Assembly: GCA_934394585.1 (NCBI GenBank)
Contig: CAKRQU010000021.1
Span: 1 to 32,337, forward strand
From: an uncultured Eubacteriales bacterium
GTDB lineage: Bacteria > Bacillota > Clostridia > Oscillospirales > CAG-272
Direction: 5' to 3'
Length of the DNA stretch: 32,337 bases
Position 1 is the first letter of the stretch, and every line of letters starts with the position of its first letter. Shown one piece after another: positions 16,408 to 23,695 of the stretch. Both the position numbers and the translations under genes were made by a program. A model generated the notes under the pieces. That model was not told the origin of the DNA. It did not search any database and saw only the letters and a program-made list of their open reading frames with translations.

Positions 16408-17392
16408 TGTTCTCTCCCCTTTCCACAGCCTCGGAAGGTTCCGGATCTTCCGTAGTGTAATTTACTATCGGCGCGCGGTTTCCGACCTCTGCTCCCGCCT
16501 GATAATCGCCGTAGAAACGGTCGATATCGAGTATAAACTTGCGGTTCAGCAGGTGAAGCGGGATATGCTGCGGGCAAACGCGTGAGCACTCGCCGCAATC
16601 CGTACATCTGCCGACTACATGGAATGCACGGATGATATGGAACATTTTTTCTTCAAAAGAGTTTGATGCCGCCTTGTTTTCCACGCCGGAATTCGGATTG
16701 TCGAAAACGCATTTTTCGCATGTGCATGCGGGGCAGGCATCGCGGCACGCATTACAACGGATACAGCGAGAAAGCTCGCCCTGCCAGAAAGCAAAGCGCT
16801 CATCCGGCGTCATTTTTTCGAGTTTTTCCACCTCGTCGAAACGGGTATTTTCGATTACATCGCCGTCCTCGCCGATAAGCTCGTCGTAAGCGACGTGCTT
16901 TTTCGATTTGCAGCAGCGGCATCTCTCGGAAACAAGCTCTGTGCGCGGGAAAGTTTTCTTCCCGTCGTAAAGCGTATCTATCACTACGTCATCGCCTTCC
17001 TCCGAAACGGAAAGTATGCCTTCCGCATGGGATTTCAGCGTATTTACATCCATCATGCCGTCGCACGGAACGCCTATGACATACACCTTTTCGCGGTCAA
17101 AGCGATGCTCCGTGAGCAGCTGATTGAAACTGTATGTATCGCACGGCTTGAGAAAAACGATAACTTTATTTTCTCCCGCCGCCGTTTCTTTTATCAGATA
17201 TTTCGAAAAGTTTGCGCCGCAGAAGCCGTTCCATACGAAATCCTTTTCCAGCTCCTCTGCGCTGTGAAATACGGCAGGCGTAACGTCGTAGTCAAATTCG
17301 CCCTTTTTCCACCCGAGTACTCTGTCTGCCGTACCGTTTTCGAGAAGCTCCTTTGCCTTGGATATGAGAATATCTCTTTTTATTTCTTGCAT
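16400..17392 (-). CDS. flxC: FlxC-like 4Fe-4S electron-transfer subunit
   Basis: Protein of 330 residues, distantly like FlxB. The N-terminal region has IVFLKPCDTYSF (78-89) and VIGVPCDGMMDVN (105-117), with a CRCCKSKK cluster-like motif near 158-165. Two ferredoxin motifs follow: C210-x2-C213-x2-C216-x3-C220 (then CTCEKC) and C263-x2-C266-x2-C269-x3-C273. The frame is open to 17494, but ATG 17392 has GGAGG 7 nt upstream and the upstream part is flxD in another frame. It overlaps flxD by 13 nt. It probably bridges the NADH-oxidising subunits to FlxD/HdrA. Confidence 0.85.
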   Translation of the reverse strand: MQEIKRDILISKAKELLENGTADRVLGWKKGEFDYDVTPAVFHSAEELEKDFVWNGFCGANFSKYLIKETAAGENKVIVFLKPCDTYSFNQLLTEHRFDREKVYVIGVPCDGMMDVNTLKSHAEGILSVSEEGDDVVIDTLYDGKKTFPRTELVSERCRCCKSKKHVAYDELIGEDGDVIENTRFDEVEKLEKMTPDERFAFWQGELSRCIRCNACRDACPACTCEKCVFDNPNSGVENKAASNSFEEKMFHIIRAFHVVGRCTDCGECSRVCPQHIPLHLLNRKFILDIDRFYGDYQAGAEVGNRAPIVNYTTEDPEPSEAVERGENNA

Positions 17393-17814
17393 CTCAGATC
17401 CTCCAATCTCTTGTTTTCGCCCAGAGAAGCTACCTTCTCTGCGAAATCGTTCATCGTGGCGGCAAATTTTGCGCCTTCCGCCGCGCTCACCCATTCCACT
17501 CTCGTGCGTTCTCTTTCTATGCCTAGATAATCAAGCATGGAGAAAAGCAGAGCCATACGGCGGCGCGTATAATAGTTGCCCGAGGTATAGTGGCAGTCAC
17601 CGGGGTGACAGCCGCAGAGTATCACGCCGTCCGCACCGCGCTGAAATGCACGGAGTATAAACATGGGATTTACTCTGCATGAGCATGGCACGCGGATTAT
17701 TTTTACATCCGCGGGATAATTCAGTCTGTTGTTTCCCGCGAGGTCTGCGCCCGCGTAGGAACACCAGTTACAGCAGAATGCCACAATAAGCGGCTTATAT
17801 TCGTTTACTTGCAT
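17380..17814 (-). CDS. flxD: FlxD / MvhD-type [2Fe-2S] protein
   Basis: Protein of 144 residues with the complete MvhD pattern: AFCCNWCSYAGAD (Cys14, 15, 18), RVPCSCRV (Cys44, 46) and LCGCHPGDCHYTSGN (Cys67, 69, 74). MvhD proteins link an electron-input module (hydrogenase, formate dehydrogenase, or FlxABC) to HdrA. The start ATG 17814 has GGAGG 10 nt upstream, inside the end of hdrA; the reading frames overlap by 10 nt. The longer open frame to 18039 is only hdrA read out of frame. A dedicated hydrogenase partner is absent here, so NADH through FlxA is the likely donor. Confidence 0.92.
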   Translation of the reverse strand: MQVNEYKPLIVAFCCNWCSYAGADLAGNNRLNYPADVKIIRVPCSCRVNPMFILRAFQRGADGVILCGCHPGDCHYTSGNYYTRRRMALLFSMLDYLGIERERTRVEWVSAAEGAKFAATMNDFAEKVASLGENKRLEDLRCKK

Positions 17815-19799
17815 ATTGCGTCCACCTCCGCCATGATTTGTCTGTTGGAAAATCCGCGCAGATCCATTGCACCAGACATACAAGCCACCGTGCATGCTCC
17901 GCAGCCCTGACATACCGCTTCGTTTACGGAAGCGACGCGACGGACTTTGGTCGTTCTGTCGGGCATTCTGAATTCTTTTTCTGTATATGTTATTGCGCCG
18001 TAGGGGCAAACCTTTTCGCAGGTCGAGCAGCCGTTGCACATCATCTCATCGGAATGAGCGACGCAGGGGTTGCCTGTCAGTTTGTCCTTGCAGAGCAGTC
18101 CGATAACTTTGGAAGCAGCCGCTCCCGCCTGAGATACCGTTTCGGGGATATCCTTCGGACCCTGGCACGTTCCGGAAAGGAAAACGCCTGCCGTGGGGCT
18201 TTCCACAGGGCGAAGTTTCGGATGCGCCTCGGTGAAGAAATCGTTTGTATCCATGCTTGCCGTGAGCATGGTAGCGAGATGACGCGCGGATTTATCGGGT
18301 TCTATTGCCGCCGCCAGAACTACGAGATCGGCATCTATATGAAGCTGATTTCCGTAAATGAGATCGGAACCCTGAACTTTCAGCTTGCCGCCCTCGGGCG
18401 AAACCTTGCCTACCATTCCTTTTATATAATGTACACCGTATTCCTCCACGGCGCGGCGGTAAAATTCATCGAAATTCTTACCCGGGGTACGCACATCTAT
18501 GTAGAAAACATAAACTTCCGTATCGGGATACTTGTCGCGGATGAGCATCGCGTGCTTTGCCGTATACATACAGCATATTTTGGAGCAATATTCCTTGCCC
18601 TTGCCCGCACAGGAAGCACAACGTGAGCCTACGCACTGAACGAAAACTATCGTATGCGGATGTTCGCCGTCGGAGGGACGCAGGAGCGTGCCGCCCGTAG
18701 GACCTGCCGCATTCATCAGACGCTCCAGCTCGAGCGATGTGATGACATCCTTTGACTGGGAATAAGCAAATTCATCGAATTTTTCCATCGAAATGGGATT
18801 GAAGCCCGTAGCCACGACTATAGCGCCGTACTTCTCTTCTATAAATTCGTCCTTTGCCTTATAATCTATGGCGCCCGCACCGCAAACCTTGGAGCATACT
18901 CCGCATCTGCCTGTTTTCAGCATCATGCAGTAATTCGGATCTATCGTAGCCACCTTCGGCACTGCCTGCGCGAAAGGAATGTATATTGCGCTTCTGTTGT
19001 TCATGCCGAGGTTGAATTCATTCGGCACTTTCTTCTGCGGGCATTTTTCCGTGCAGAGTCCGCAGCCCGTGCATATTTCTTCTTTTACATATCTTGCCTT
19101 GCGCTTTATCGTGACATTGAAATTGCCCACAAAGCCCTTTACATCCGTCACCTCGGAATAAGAGAAAATGCGTATTTTTTCGTTCTGAGCGACATCCACC
19201 ATTTTCGGCGTGAGAATGCACGCGGCGCAGTCGAGCGTCGGGAAAGTTTTATCCAGCTGTGCCATTTTTCCGCCTATGGTCGGCTTTGTTTCCACTATAT
19301 CCACGGGGAAACCCGCGTCGGCTATATCGAGAGCCGTCTGGATTCCCGCGATACCGCCGCCTATCACGAGTGCGCGCTTTGTAACGGGGCTTTCTCCCGG
19401 GGTCAGCGGCGCATTGAGATTTACCTTTGCCACAGCCGCCTTGCCGAGGATTATCGCTTTTTCCGTGCCCGTCGGCATATCTTTATGTACCCATGAGCAC
19501 TGCTCGCGGATATTGGCTATCTCCACCATATATGGGTTCAGCCCCGCGGACGCCGCCGTTTTGCGGAATGTCGCCTCGTGCATACGCGGCGAGCATGAAC
19601 ATACCACGATACCCGTGAGATGATTTTTTTCTATTGCTTCCTTTATCAGATTCTGCCCTGCCTGAGAGCACATATACTGATAATCCGCGGAAACGACTAC
19701 TCCCTGTTCGTGAGAGAGAGCCTCCGCCACTGCCTTTACGTCCACCGTTCCCGCGATATTTGTACCGCAGTGGCAGACAAAAACACCTATTCTTTGCAT
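17805..19799 (-). CDS. hdrA: Heterodisulfide reductase-like subunit HdrA, flavin electron-bifurcation subunit
   Basis: Protein of 664 residues. It opens with VFVCHCGTNI (7-15) and CSCSPRMHE near 67-75, then the thioredoxin-reductase-like FAD fold ALVIGGGIAGIQTALDIADAG (143-163). Next is the HdrA-specific TLDCAACILTPKM (188-200), ferredoxin motifs near 243-253 (CTGCGLCTEKC) and 291-306, a second FAD half with CVGSR, CSKICC and FLSGTCQGPKDIPETV, and two C-terminal 4Fe-4S motifs (CNGCSTCEKVC and CQGCGACTVAC). In known complexes HdrA-bound FAD splits electrons between HdrBC and ferredoxin. SD GGAGGAGAGG precedes ATG 19799, 17 nt after hdrC. It carries all clusters expected of a full-length HdrA and no selenocysteine fusion. 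Confidence 0.95.
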   Translation of the reverse strand: MQRIGVFVCHCGTNIAGTVDVKAVAEALSHEQGVVVSADYQYMCSQAGQNLIKEAIEKNHLTGIVVCSCSPRMHEATFRKTAASAGLNPYMVEIANIREQCSWVHKDMPTGTEKAIILGKAAVAKVNLNAPLTPGESPVTKRALVIGGGIAGIQTALDIADAGFPVDIVETKPTIGGKMAQLDKTFPTLDCAACILTPKMVDVAQNEKIRIFSYSEVTDVKGFVGNFNVTIKRKARYVKEEICTGCGLCTEKCPQKKVPNEFNLGMNNRSAIYIPFAQAVPKVATIDPNYCMMLKTGRCGVCSKVCGAGAIDYKAKDEFIEEKYGAIVVATGFNPISMEKFDEFAYSQSKDVITSLELERLMNAAGPTGGTLLRPSDGEHPHTIVFVQCVGSRCASCAGKGKEYCSKICCMYTAKHAMLIRDKYPDTEVYVFYIDVRTPGKNFDEFYRRAVEEYGVHYIKGMVGKVSPEGGKLKVQGSDLIYGNQLHIDADLVVLAAAIEPDKSARHLATMLTASMDTNDFFTEAHPKLRPVESPTAGVFLSGTCQGPKDIPETVSQAGAAASKVIGLLCKDKLTGNPCVAHSDEMMCNGCSTCEKVCPYGAITYTEKEFRMPDRTTKVRRVASVNEAVCQGCGACTVACMSGAMDLRGFSNRQIMAEVDAICK

Positions 19800-19816
19800 A
19801 GCTTGCCTCTCCTCCC

Positions 19817-20209
19817 TTATTTGGAATATTTGCGCATTGCCGAAACTATAGCCTGTCCCGGCATATCTTCATCGAGAAGCGCGGGGATATCATCCGCTTT
19901 GAGATGGTTTGCGCCTTTTTCGCGTATTGCGAGCAGACGGACAGCTTCCACGAGCTTCGCCGGCTCCACTCCGCGGGGGCATCTGTCCACGCAGGCAAAG
20001 CAGGAAAGGCATTTGTATACCGATTCCGATTTCATCAGCGTTTCTATATCGCCCGTTTCCACCATGTAGACAAACTGATGCGGATGATATTCCATTTCTC
20101 CGTAAGACGGACATGTGCCGGAGCACTTTCCGCAGCGCATGCATTTCAGGGGATTTACCCCGCTCATGCGCAGCACCTGCTCCTTTCTGCGATCGTTTTT
20201 ACTCTCCAT
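19817..20209 (-). CDS. hdrC: Heterodisulfide reductase-like subunit HdrC
   Basis: Protein of 130 residues with two full ferredoxin motifs: C23-x2-C26-x2-C29-x3-C33 and C67-x2-C70-x2-C73-x3-C77, in the usual HdrC context (NPLKCMRCGKCSGTCPSY; VYKCLSCFACVDRCPRGV). It relays electrons from HdrA to HdrB. Its start overlaps the hdrB stop by 11 nt. The HdrC-HdrB pair also equals the C-terminal half of archaeal TfrB, which matters because FrdAB are in the same operon. Confidence 0.93.
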   Translation of the reverse strand: MESKNDRRKEQVLRMSGVNPLKCMRCGKCSGTCPSYGEMEYHPHQFVYMVETGDIETLMKSESVYKCLSCFACVDRCPRGVEPAKLVEAVRLLAIREKGANHLKADDIPALLDEDMPGQAIVSAMRKYSK

Positions 20210-21008
20210 CCTGCTCCTCCTTTACGCCGAGTGCCTCGGCAAGAAGCTCCGTGAAATATACTACGGGAACAGAGCTTCCGTTTTTTACGAGATTGTATTT
20301 GCAGAGCGGACAAGCCGTAACTATCATATCCGCCCCCATTGCCGCGGCGCTGTCGCTCACGGCATTGGATTTCTTTTTTGCCAGCTCCGGATCCTCGAGC
20401 GCGACATATCCGCCGCAGCATTCGTTGCGCATGGAATATACCACCGGCTCCGCGCCTGTCGCGCGGATCAGATCCTCCATTATACGCGGGTTTTCCGCGT
20501 CGTCAAATTCCATTACTTTTGCGGGACGCAGGAGCATACAGCCGTAGTATGCGGCTATCTTTTTGCCCTTCAGCGGATTTACCGCCGCTTCCTTTACCCT
20601 GTCAAATCCCACGACATCGCGCAGCAGCTCCAGATAATGGTAAACCTGCGTTTCGCCGTTGTAGGGTGCGCCGTGATTTTTGTCCTGCGCCATATATAAA
20701 TTCACCTTTGCGGCAAAATCCGCATCGGTTTTCATCGCGTGGTTTGTCTGCTTGATTACATTGTGGCAAGCCGAGCATACCGTGACAAGCGGCTCTCCCG
20801 CATCTCTTGCGGAAGCGAGCGCACGCACGCTCGAAAGCTTTGTCGCTATTTCGTCCTTTGCCGAAACGAAAACACCGCCGCAGCATTGCCAGTCCTTTAT
20901 CTCGCAAAGCTCCACGCCGAGTTTTTCCGCGCTTTTTCGCGCATAGCGGTCAAGCTCCTTTGCCTTTGTGCGGAGAGTACAGCCTGGAAAATAACTGACT
21001 TTCATCAT
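20199..21008 (-). CDS. hdrB: Heterodisulfide reductase-like subunit HdrB (two CCG domains)
   Basis: Protein of 269 residues with two complete CCG motifs: Cys10, Cys42-Cys43, Cys78-x2-Cys81, and Cys157, Cys197-Cys198, Cys233-x2-Cys236. In methanogens this arrangement holds two non-cubane [4Fe-4S] clusters that cleave CoM-S-S-CoB. Bacteria lack that substrate, so the real acceptor is unknown: another disulfide, or direct hand-off to FrdB. Two adjacent ATGs (21008, 21005) follow GGAGG at 4 and 7 nt, so the second may be used. It lies 21 nt after fumC. Confidence 0.93.
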   Translation of the reverse strand: MMKVSYFPGCTLRTKAKELDRYARKSAEKLGVELCEIKDWQCCGGVFVSAKDEIATKLSSVRALASARDAGEPLVTVCSACHNVIKQTNHAMKTDADFAAKVNLYMAQDKNHGAPYNGETQVYHYLELLRDVVGFDRVKEAAVNPLKGKKIAAYYGCMLLRPAKVMEFDDAENPRIMEDLIRATGAEPVVYSMRNECCGGYVALEDPELAKKKSNAVSDSAAAMGADMIVTACPLCKYNLVKNGSSVPVVYFTELLAEALGVKEEQDGE

Positions 21009-21029
21009 TTTACCTCCGATAAAAATATA

Positions 21030-22406
21030 TCATACCATCTCTTCGGGATGGAATACCTCGTCAAATTTCTCTGCCGTGAGGAAGCCCAGCTCCACGCACG
21101 CTTCTTTCAGCGAAATATTGTCATTGTAAGCCTTTTTCGCCGTTTTTGCCGCGTTTTCATATCCGATATAAGGATTGAGCGCGGTCACAAGCATGAGCGA
21201 ATTGTGCAGATTGTGATACATTTTTTCTTTATTTGCCGTGATACCCACAGCGCAGTTTTTATTGAACGATACTATAGCCTCTGCGAGAAGTCTTGCCGAC
21301 TGGAGAAAATTGTATGCGGCGACGGGCATGAATACATTCAGCTCGAAATTGCCCTGGGAAGCCGCCATTCCGACAGCCACGTCGTTGCCCATTACCTGAA
21401 CAGCTACCATTGTCACAGCCTCGCACTGAGTGGGATTTACCTTTCCGGGCATGATAGACGAACCGGGTTCGTTTTCGGGAATATGTATCTCGCCCATACC
21501 GTCGCGCGGACCGCTCGCCAGCCAGCGGATGTCGTTTGCTATCTTCATCATGTCGCAGGCGGTCGCCTTTATTGCTCCGTGAGCAAATACCAGCTCGTCT
21601 TTCGACGTGAGCGCGTGGAATTTGTTTACTGCCGTCACAAAAGGCTTGCCCGTGAGCGCAGCCACCTTTGCGGCGACAAGCTCGGAAAATCCTTTCGGCG
21701 CATTGAGTCCCGTTCCAACGGCTGTGCCGCCGAGAGCCAGCTCGTAAAGAGGCTTTACAGCCATGCGGAGCAACTCTGCATCGCGCTCCAGACTGCTTCT
21801 CCAGCCGGAAATTTCCTGGCTGAATTTGATCGGCGTCGCATCCTGGAGATGCGTTCTGCCGGATTTCACTATTCCTTCATTCTCCGCTTCAAGGCGTCTG
21901 AATGTGGCAATGAGAGTTTCCACCGCGGGGAGCAGCTTGTCCTCTATCGCAATGACGGCAGATATGTGCATCGCCGTCGGGAAAGTGTCGTTGGACGACT
22001 GGCTCATATTTATATCGTCATTCGGATGGCAAAGCTTTTCGCCCGCTATCTGATTGGCTCTGTTTGCTATTACTTCATTGGCATTCATATTGGACTGCGT
22101 GCCCGAACCCGTCTGCCATACCACGAGAGGAAAATGCTCATTCAGCGCGCCGGATATAACCTCATCGCACGCGGCGGAAACGGCTTCCAGCTTTTTCGCC
22201 GTCATTTTTTCGGGTTTCAGCTCCGCATTCGCCTGCGCGGCTGCTTTTTTCAGTATGCCGAAAGCATGCGTTATCTCGCGCGGCATTGTTTCTATATCCA
22301 CGCCTATTCTGAAATTCTCATGGCTGCGTTCGGTCTGTGCCGCCCAGAGTCTGTCGGCGGGAACCTTTACTTCGCCCATGGAATCATGTTCGATACGGTA
22401 TTCCAT
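21030..22406 (-). CDS. fumC: Class II fumarate hydratase
   Basis: Protein of 458 residues, normal FumC length, iron-sulfur independent. Motifs: WAAQTERSHENFRIG near the N-terminus, GSGTQSNMNANEVIANRAN near 100, SSNDTFPTAMHI near 140, TPIKFSQE near 190 and the lyase signature GSSIMPGKVNPTQCE near 316-330 (the mobile catalytic loop with its Ser). It converts malate to fumarate here, supplying FrdAB. Three ATGs follow AAGGAG at 2, 5 and 8 nt (22412, 22409, 22406); spacing favours the third. It lies 19 nt after mdh. Confidence 0.96.
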   Translation of the reverse strand: MEYRIEHDSMGEVKVPADRLWAAQTERSHENFRIGVDIETMPREITHAFGILKKAAAQANAELKPEKMTAKKLEAVSAACDEVISGALNEHFPLVVWQTGSGTQSNMNANEVIANRANQIAGEKLCHPNDDINMSQSSNDTFPTAMHISAVIAIEDKLLPAVETLIATFRRLEAENEGIVKSGRTHLQDATPIKFSQEISGWRSSLERDAELLRMAVKPLYELALGGTAVGTGLNAPKGFSELVAAKVAALTGKPFVTAVNKFHALTSKDELVFAHGAIKATACDMMKIANDIRWLASGPRDGMGEIHIPENEPGSSIMPGKVNPTQCEAVTMVAVQVMGNDVAVGMAASQGNFELNVFMPVAAYNFLQSARLLAEAIVSFNKNCAVGITANKEKMYHNLHNSLMLVTALNPYIGYENAAKTAKKAYNDNISLKEACVELGFLTAEKFDEVFHPEEMV

Positions 22407-22425
22407 CATCATCGCTCCTTAAATT

Positions 22426-23370
22426 TTATATATCAAGACTTTTTATTACATCTTTCAGCGTATCGGCGCTGTGATGAAGCTTTGCCACTTCTTCGTCTGT
22501 GAGCGGAATATTGACCTTGCCGCGCACGCCGTCGCGTCCGATCAGATTGAGTGTGCTCAGGCATACGTCATCTATGCCGTATTCGCCGTGCATCATCGTG
22601 GAAACCGTCATTGTAGTGTCCACGCCGGTGAGTATGGATTTGCATATATGGCATACGGAAACGGAAACCGCATAGAATGTGGCACCCTTGCGCGCGATTA
22701 CTCTGCCGCCGGATTTTCTTACATACTGCTCCACTTCATCCACATCGAGAGTGGGGTTTTCTATTCCGGGTGTGGTGATGAGCTTTCCGCATTCCATTAT
22801 CGGAACATTGGAAATATTTGCTACGGACCACGGGATAAAGGAGGAATCGCCATGCTCGCCGAAAACGTAAGCATGAACATTTCCCTGATTTATATTATAA
22901 TATTCGGAAAGTCTTGCACGCAGACGAGCCGTATCGAGTATTGTGCCGGAACCGATGATATGGCTCTCGGGAATATCGGAAAATTTATTGAAAGTATAAG
23001 TGAGGATATCGACGGGATTGCTTACTATTATGTAGATGGCATCCGGTGCGTACTTTGTGATTTCGGGGATGATGCTTTTTGTGATATTCACGTTTGTCTG
23101 GGCAAGCTCCAGACGTGTCTGACCGGGTTTTCTCGCTATACCCGAGGTGAGAATAACGATATCCGAGCCGGCTGCATCGCGGTAATCGCCCGCATAAACG
23201 GAGCATGCACCGCAGAAAGGTGTACCCTGTCTGATATCGAGAGCTTCGCCGAGAGCCTTTTCACTGTTGATGTCGATCATCACTATCTCCGAGGCGATAC
23301 CCATAACTGTAAGCGTATAGGCGATGGTGGAACCTACGCTTCCGGTTCCGATGATGGAAATTTTGTTCAT
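22426..23370 (-). CDS. mdh: LDH-fold 2-hydroxyacid dehydrogenase, predicted malate dehydrogenase
   Basis: Protein of 314 residues of the L-lactate/malate dehydrogenase family. NAD fold IGTGSVGSTIAY (7-18) with Asp33 favouring NAD. Catalytic residues Arg86 (LDH 109), Asn118 (140), Asp146 (168), Arg149 (171) and His173 (195) are all present. The backbone is LDH-like (GSGTILDTARLRARL, GATFYAV), but the specificity loop reads SGIARKPGQTR. Arg80 stands at LDH position 102, where lactate enzymes have Gln and malate enzymes have Arg. With fumC and frdAB downstream, malate formation from oxaloacetate is the best reading. SD GGAG precedes ATG 23370. First gene of the operon, so it may set NADH balance for the pathway. 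Confidence 0.9.
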   Translation of the reverse strand: MNKISIIGTGSVGSTIAYTLTVMGIASEIVMIDINSEKALGEALDIRQGTPFCGACSVYAGDYRDAAGSDIVILTSGIARKPGQTRLELAQTNVNITKSIIPEITKYAPDAIYIIVSNPVDILTYTFNKFSDIPESHIIGSGTILDTARLRARLSEYYNINQGNVHAYVFGEHGDSSFIPWSVANISNVPIMECGKLITTPGIENPTLDVDEVEQYVRKSGGRVIARKGATFYAVSVSVCHICKSILTGVDTTMTVSTMMHGEYGIDDVCLSTLNLIGRDGVRGKVNIPLTDEEVAKLHHSADTLKDVIKSLDI

Positions 23371-23439
23371 GATTTTCTCTCCTGTAAATTTTTGTCGTTC
23401 TTTGTCGTATAAAAGTATAACAACATTATTTCATCGTAT

Positions 23440-23468
23440 ATTGTATCACAAGATGTCGGATTTGTAAA
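23440..23468 (-). promoter_or_regulatory. Sigma-A promoter of the mdh-fumC-hdr-flx-frd operon
   Basis: Minus-strand TTTACA (23463-23468), 17-nt spacer, TACAAT (23440-23445); each box matches consensus at five of six. It predicts a leader of about 60 nt before mdh. Within the leader is an imperfect dyad TTGTTATA...TATACGACAA (about 23402-23423) that loosely recalls the NADH-sensing repressor Rex (TTGT...ACAA), but the spacing is longer than usual. Confidence 0.75.
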
Positions 23469-23586
23469 GTGTTGTTTTTATCATATCGGTTATATATATA
23501 TCGATATATGTCGGAACTATTGCACAAAAGCGGCGCCGCGCCATATATTCCGCCGGATTTCTTCAAAAGAAAAAATCCGAAAATGC

Positions 23587-23615
23587 TTGATTTTTTCTTT
23601 TCTGCGTGGTACAAT
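23587..23615 (+). promoter_or_regulatory. Sigma-A promoter of queT
   Basis: TTGATT (23587-23592), 17-nt spacer ending TGG, TACAAT (23610-23615). RNA would start near 23622, about 25 nt before the riboswitch. The rest of the 325-nt divergent gap (23371-23695) holds only the mdh promoter, an A/T-rich hairpin near 23553-23580 and the riboswitch. Confidence 0.7.
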
Positions 23616-23645
23616 TCAGTATCGGCACGGAATTTTTCGCGCCGC

Positions 23646-23687
23646 GGTGAGTTCGTAACCATCCTCACCTAAAATAAAACTAAGGAG
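23646..23687 (+). promoter_or_regulatory. preQ1-I riboswitch, translational type
   Basis: P1 stem GGTGAG (23646-23651) / CTCACC (23664-23669) encloses the loop TTCGTAACCATC. An A-rich tail TAAAATAAAACTAAGGAG (23670-23687) follows, whose end is the SD of queT. This stem, loop and A-rich tail arrangement is the preQ1-I aptamer. The tail GG can pair with loop CC to form the ligand-stabilised pseudoknot, which would bury the SD when preQ1 is plentiful. The downstream gene is a queuosine-precursor transporter, which fits. Confidence 0.87.
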
Positions 23688-23695
23688 TAATAAAA

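Noticed and set aside
14556..17392. Anaerobic sulfite reductase AsrAB
   Set aside because: flxA/flxB resemble AsrB/AsrA, but no AsrC sulfite reductase is present and flxC, flxD and hdrABC adjoin, which fits Flx-Hdr better.
17392..17494. N-terminal extension of flxC
   Set aside because: It reads flxD sequence in another frame; the ATG at 17392 has a proper SD and gives the family N-terminus.
20739..22502. Plus-strand open frame of 587 codons
   Set aside because: Antisense to hdrB and fumC. Long because of codon bias in those genes, not a real protein.
22426..23370. L-lactate dehydrogenase
   Set aside because: The residue equal to LDH 102 is Arg, not Gln, and the operon is a malate-fumarate-succinate one.
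22471..23412. Plus-strand open frame of 313 codons
   Set aside because: Antisense to the malate dehydrogenase gene; no SD or motifs.
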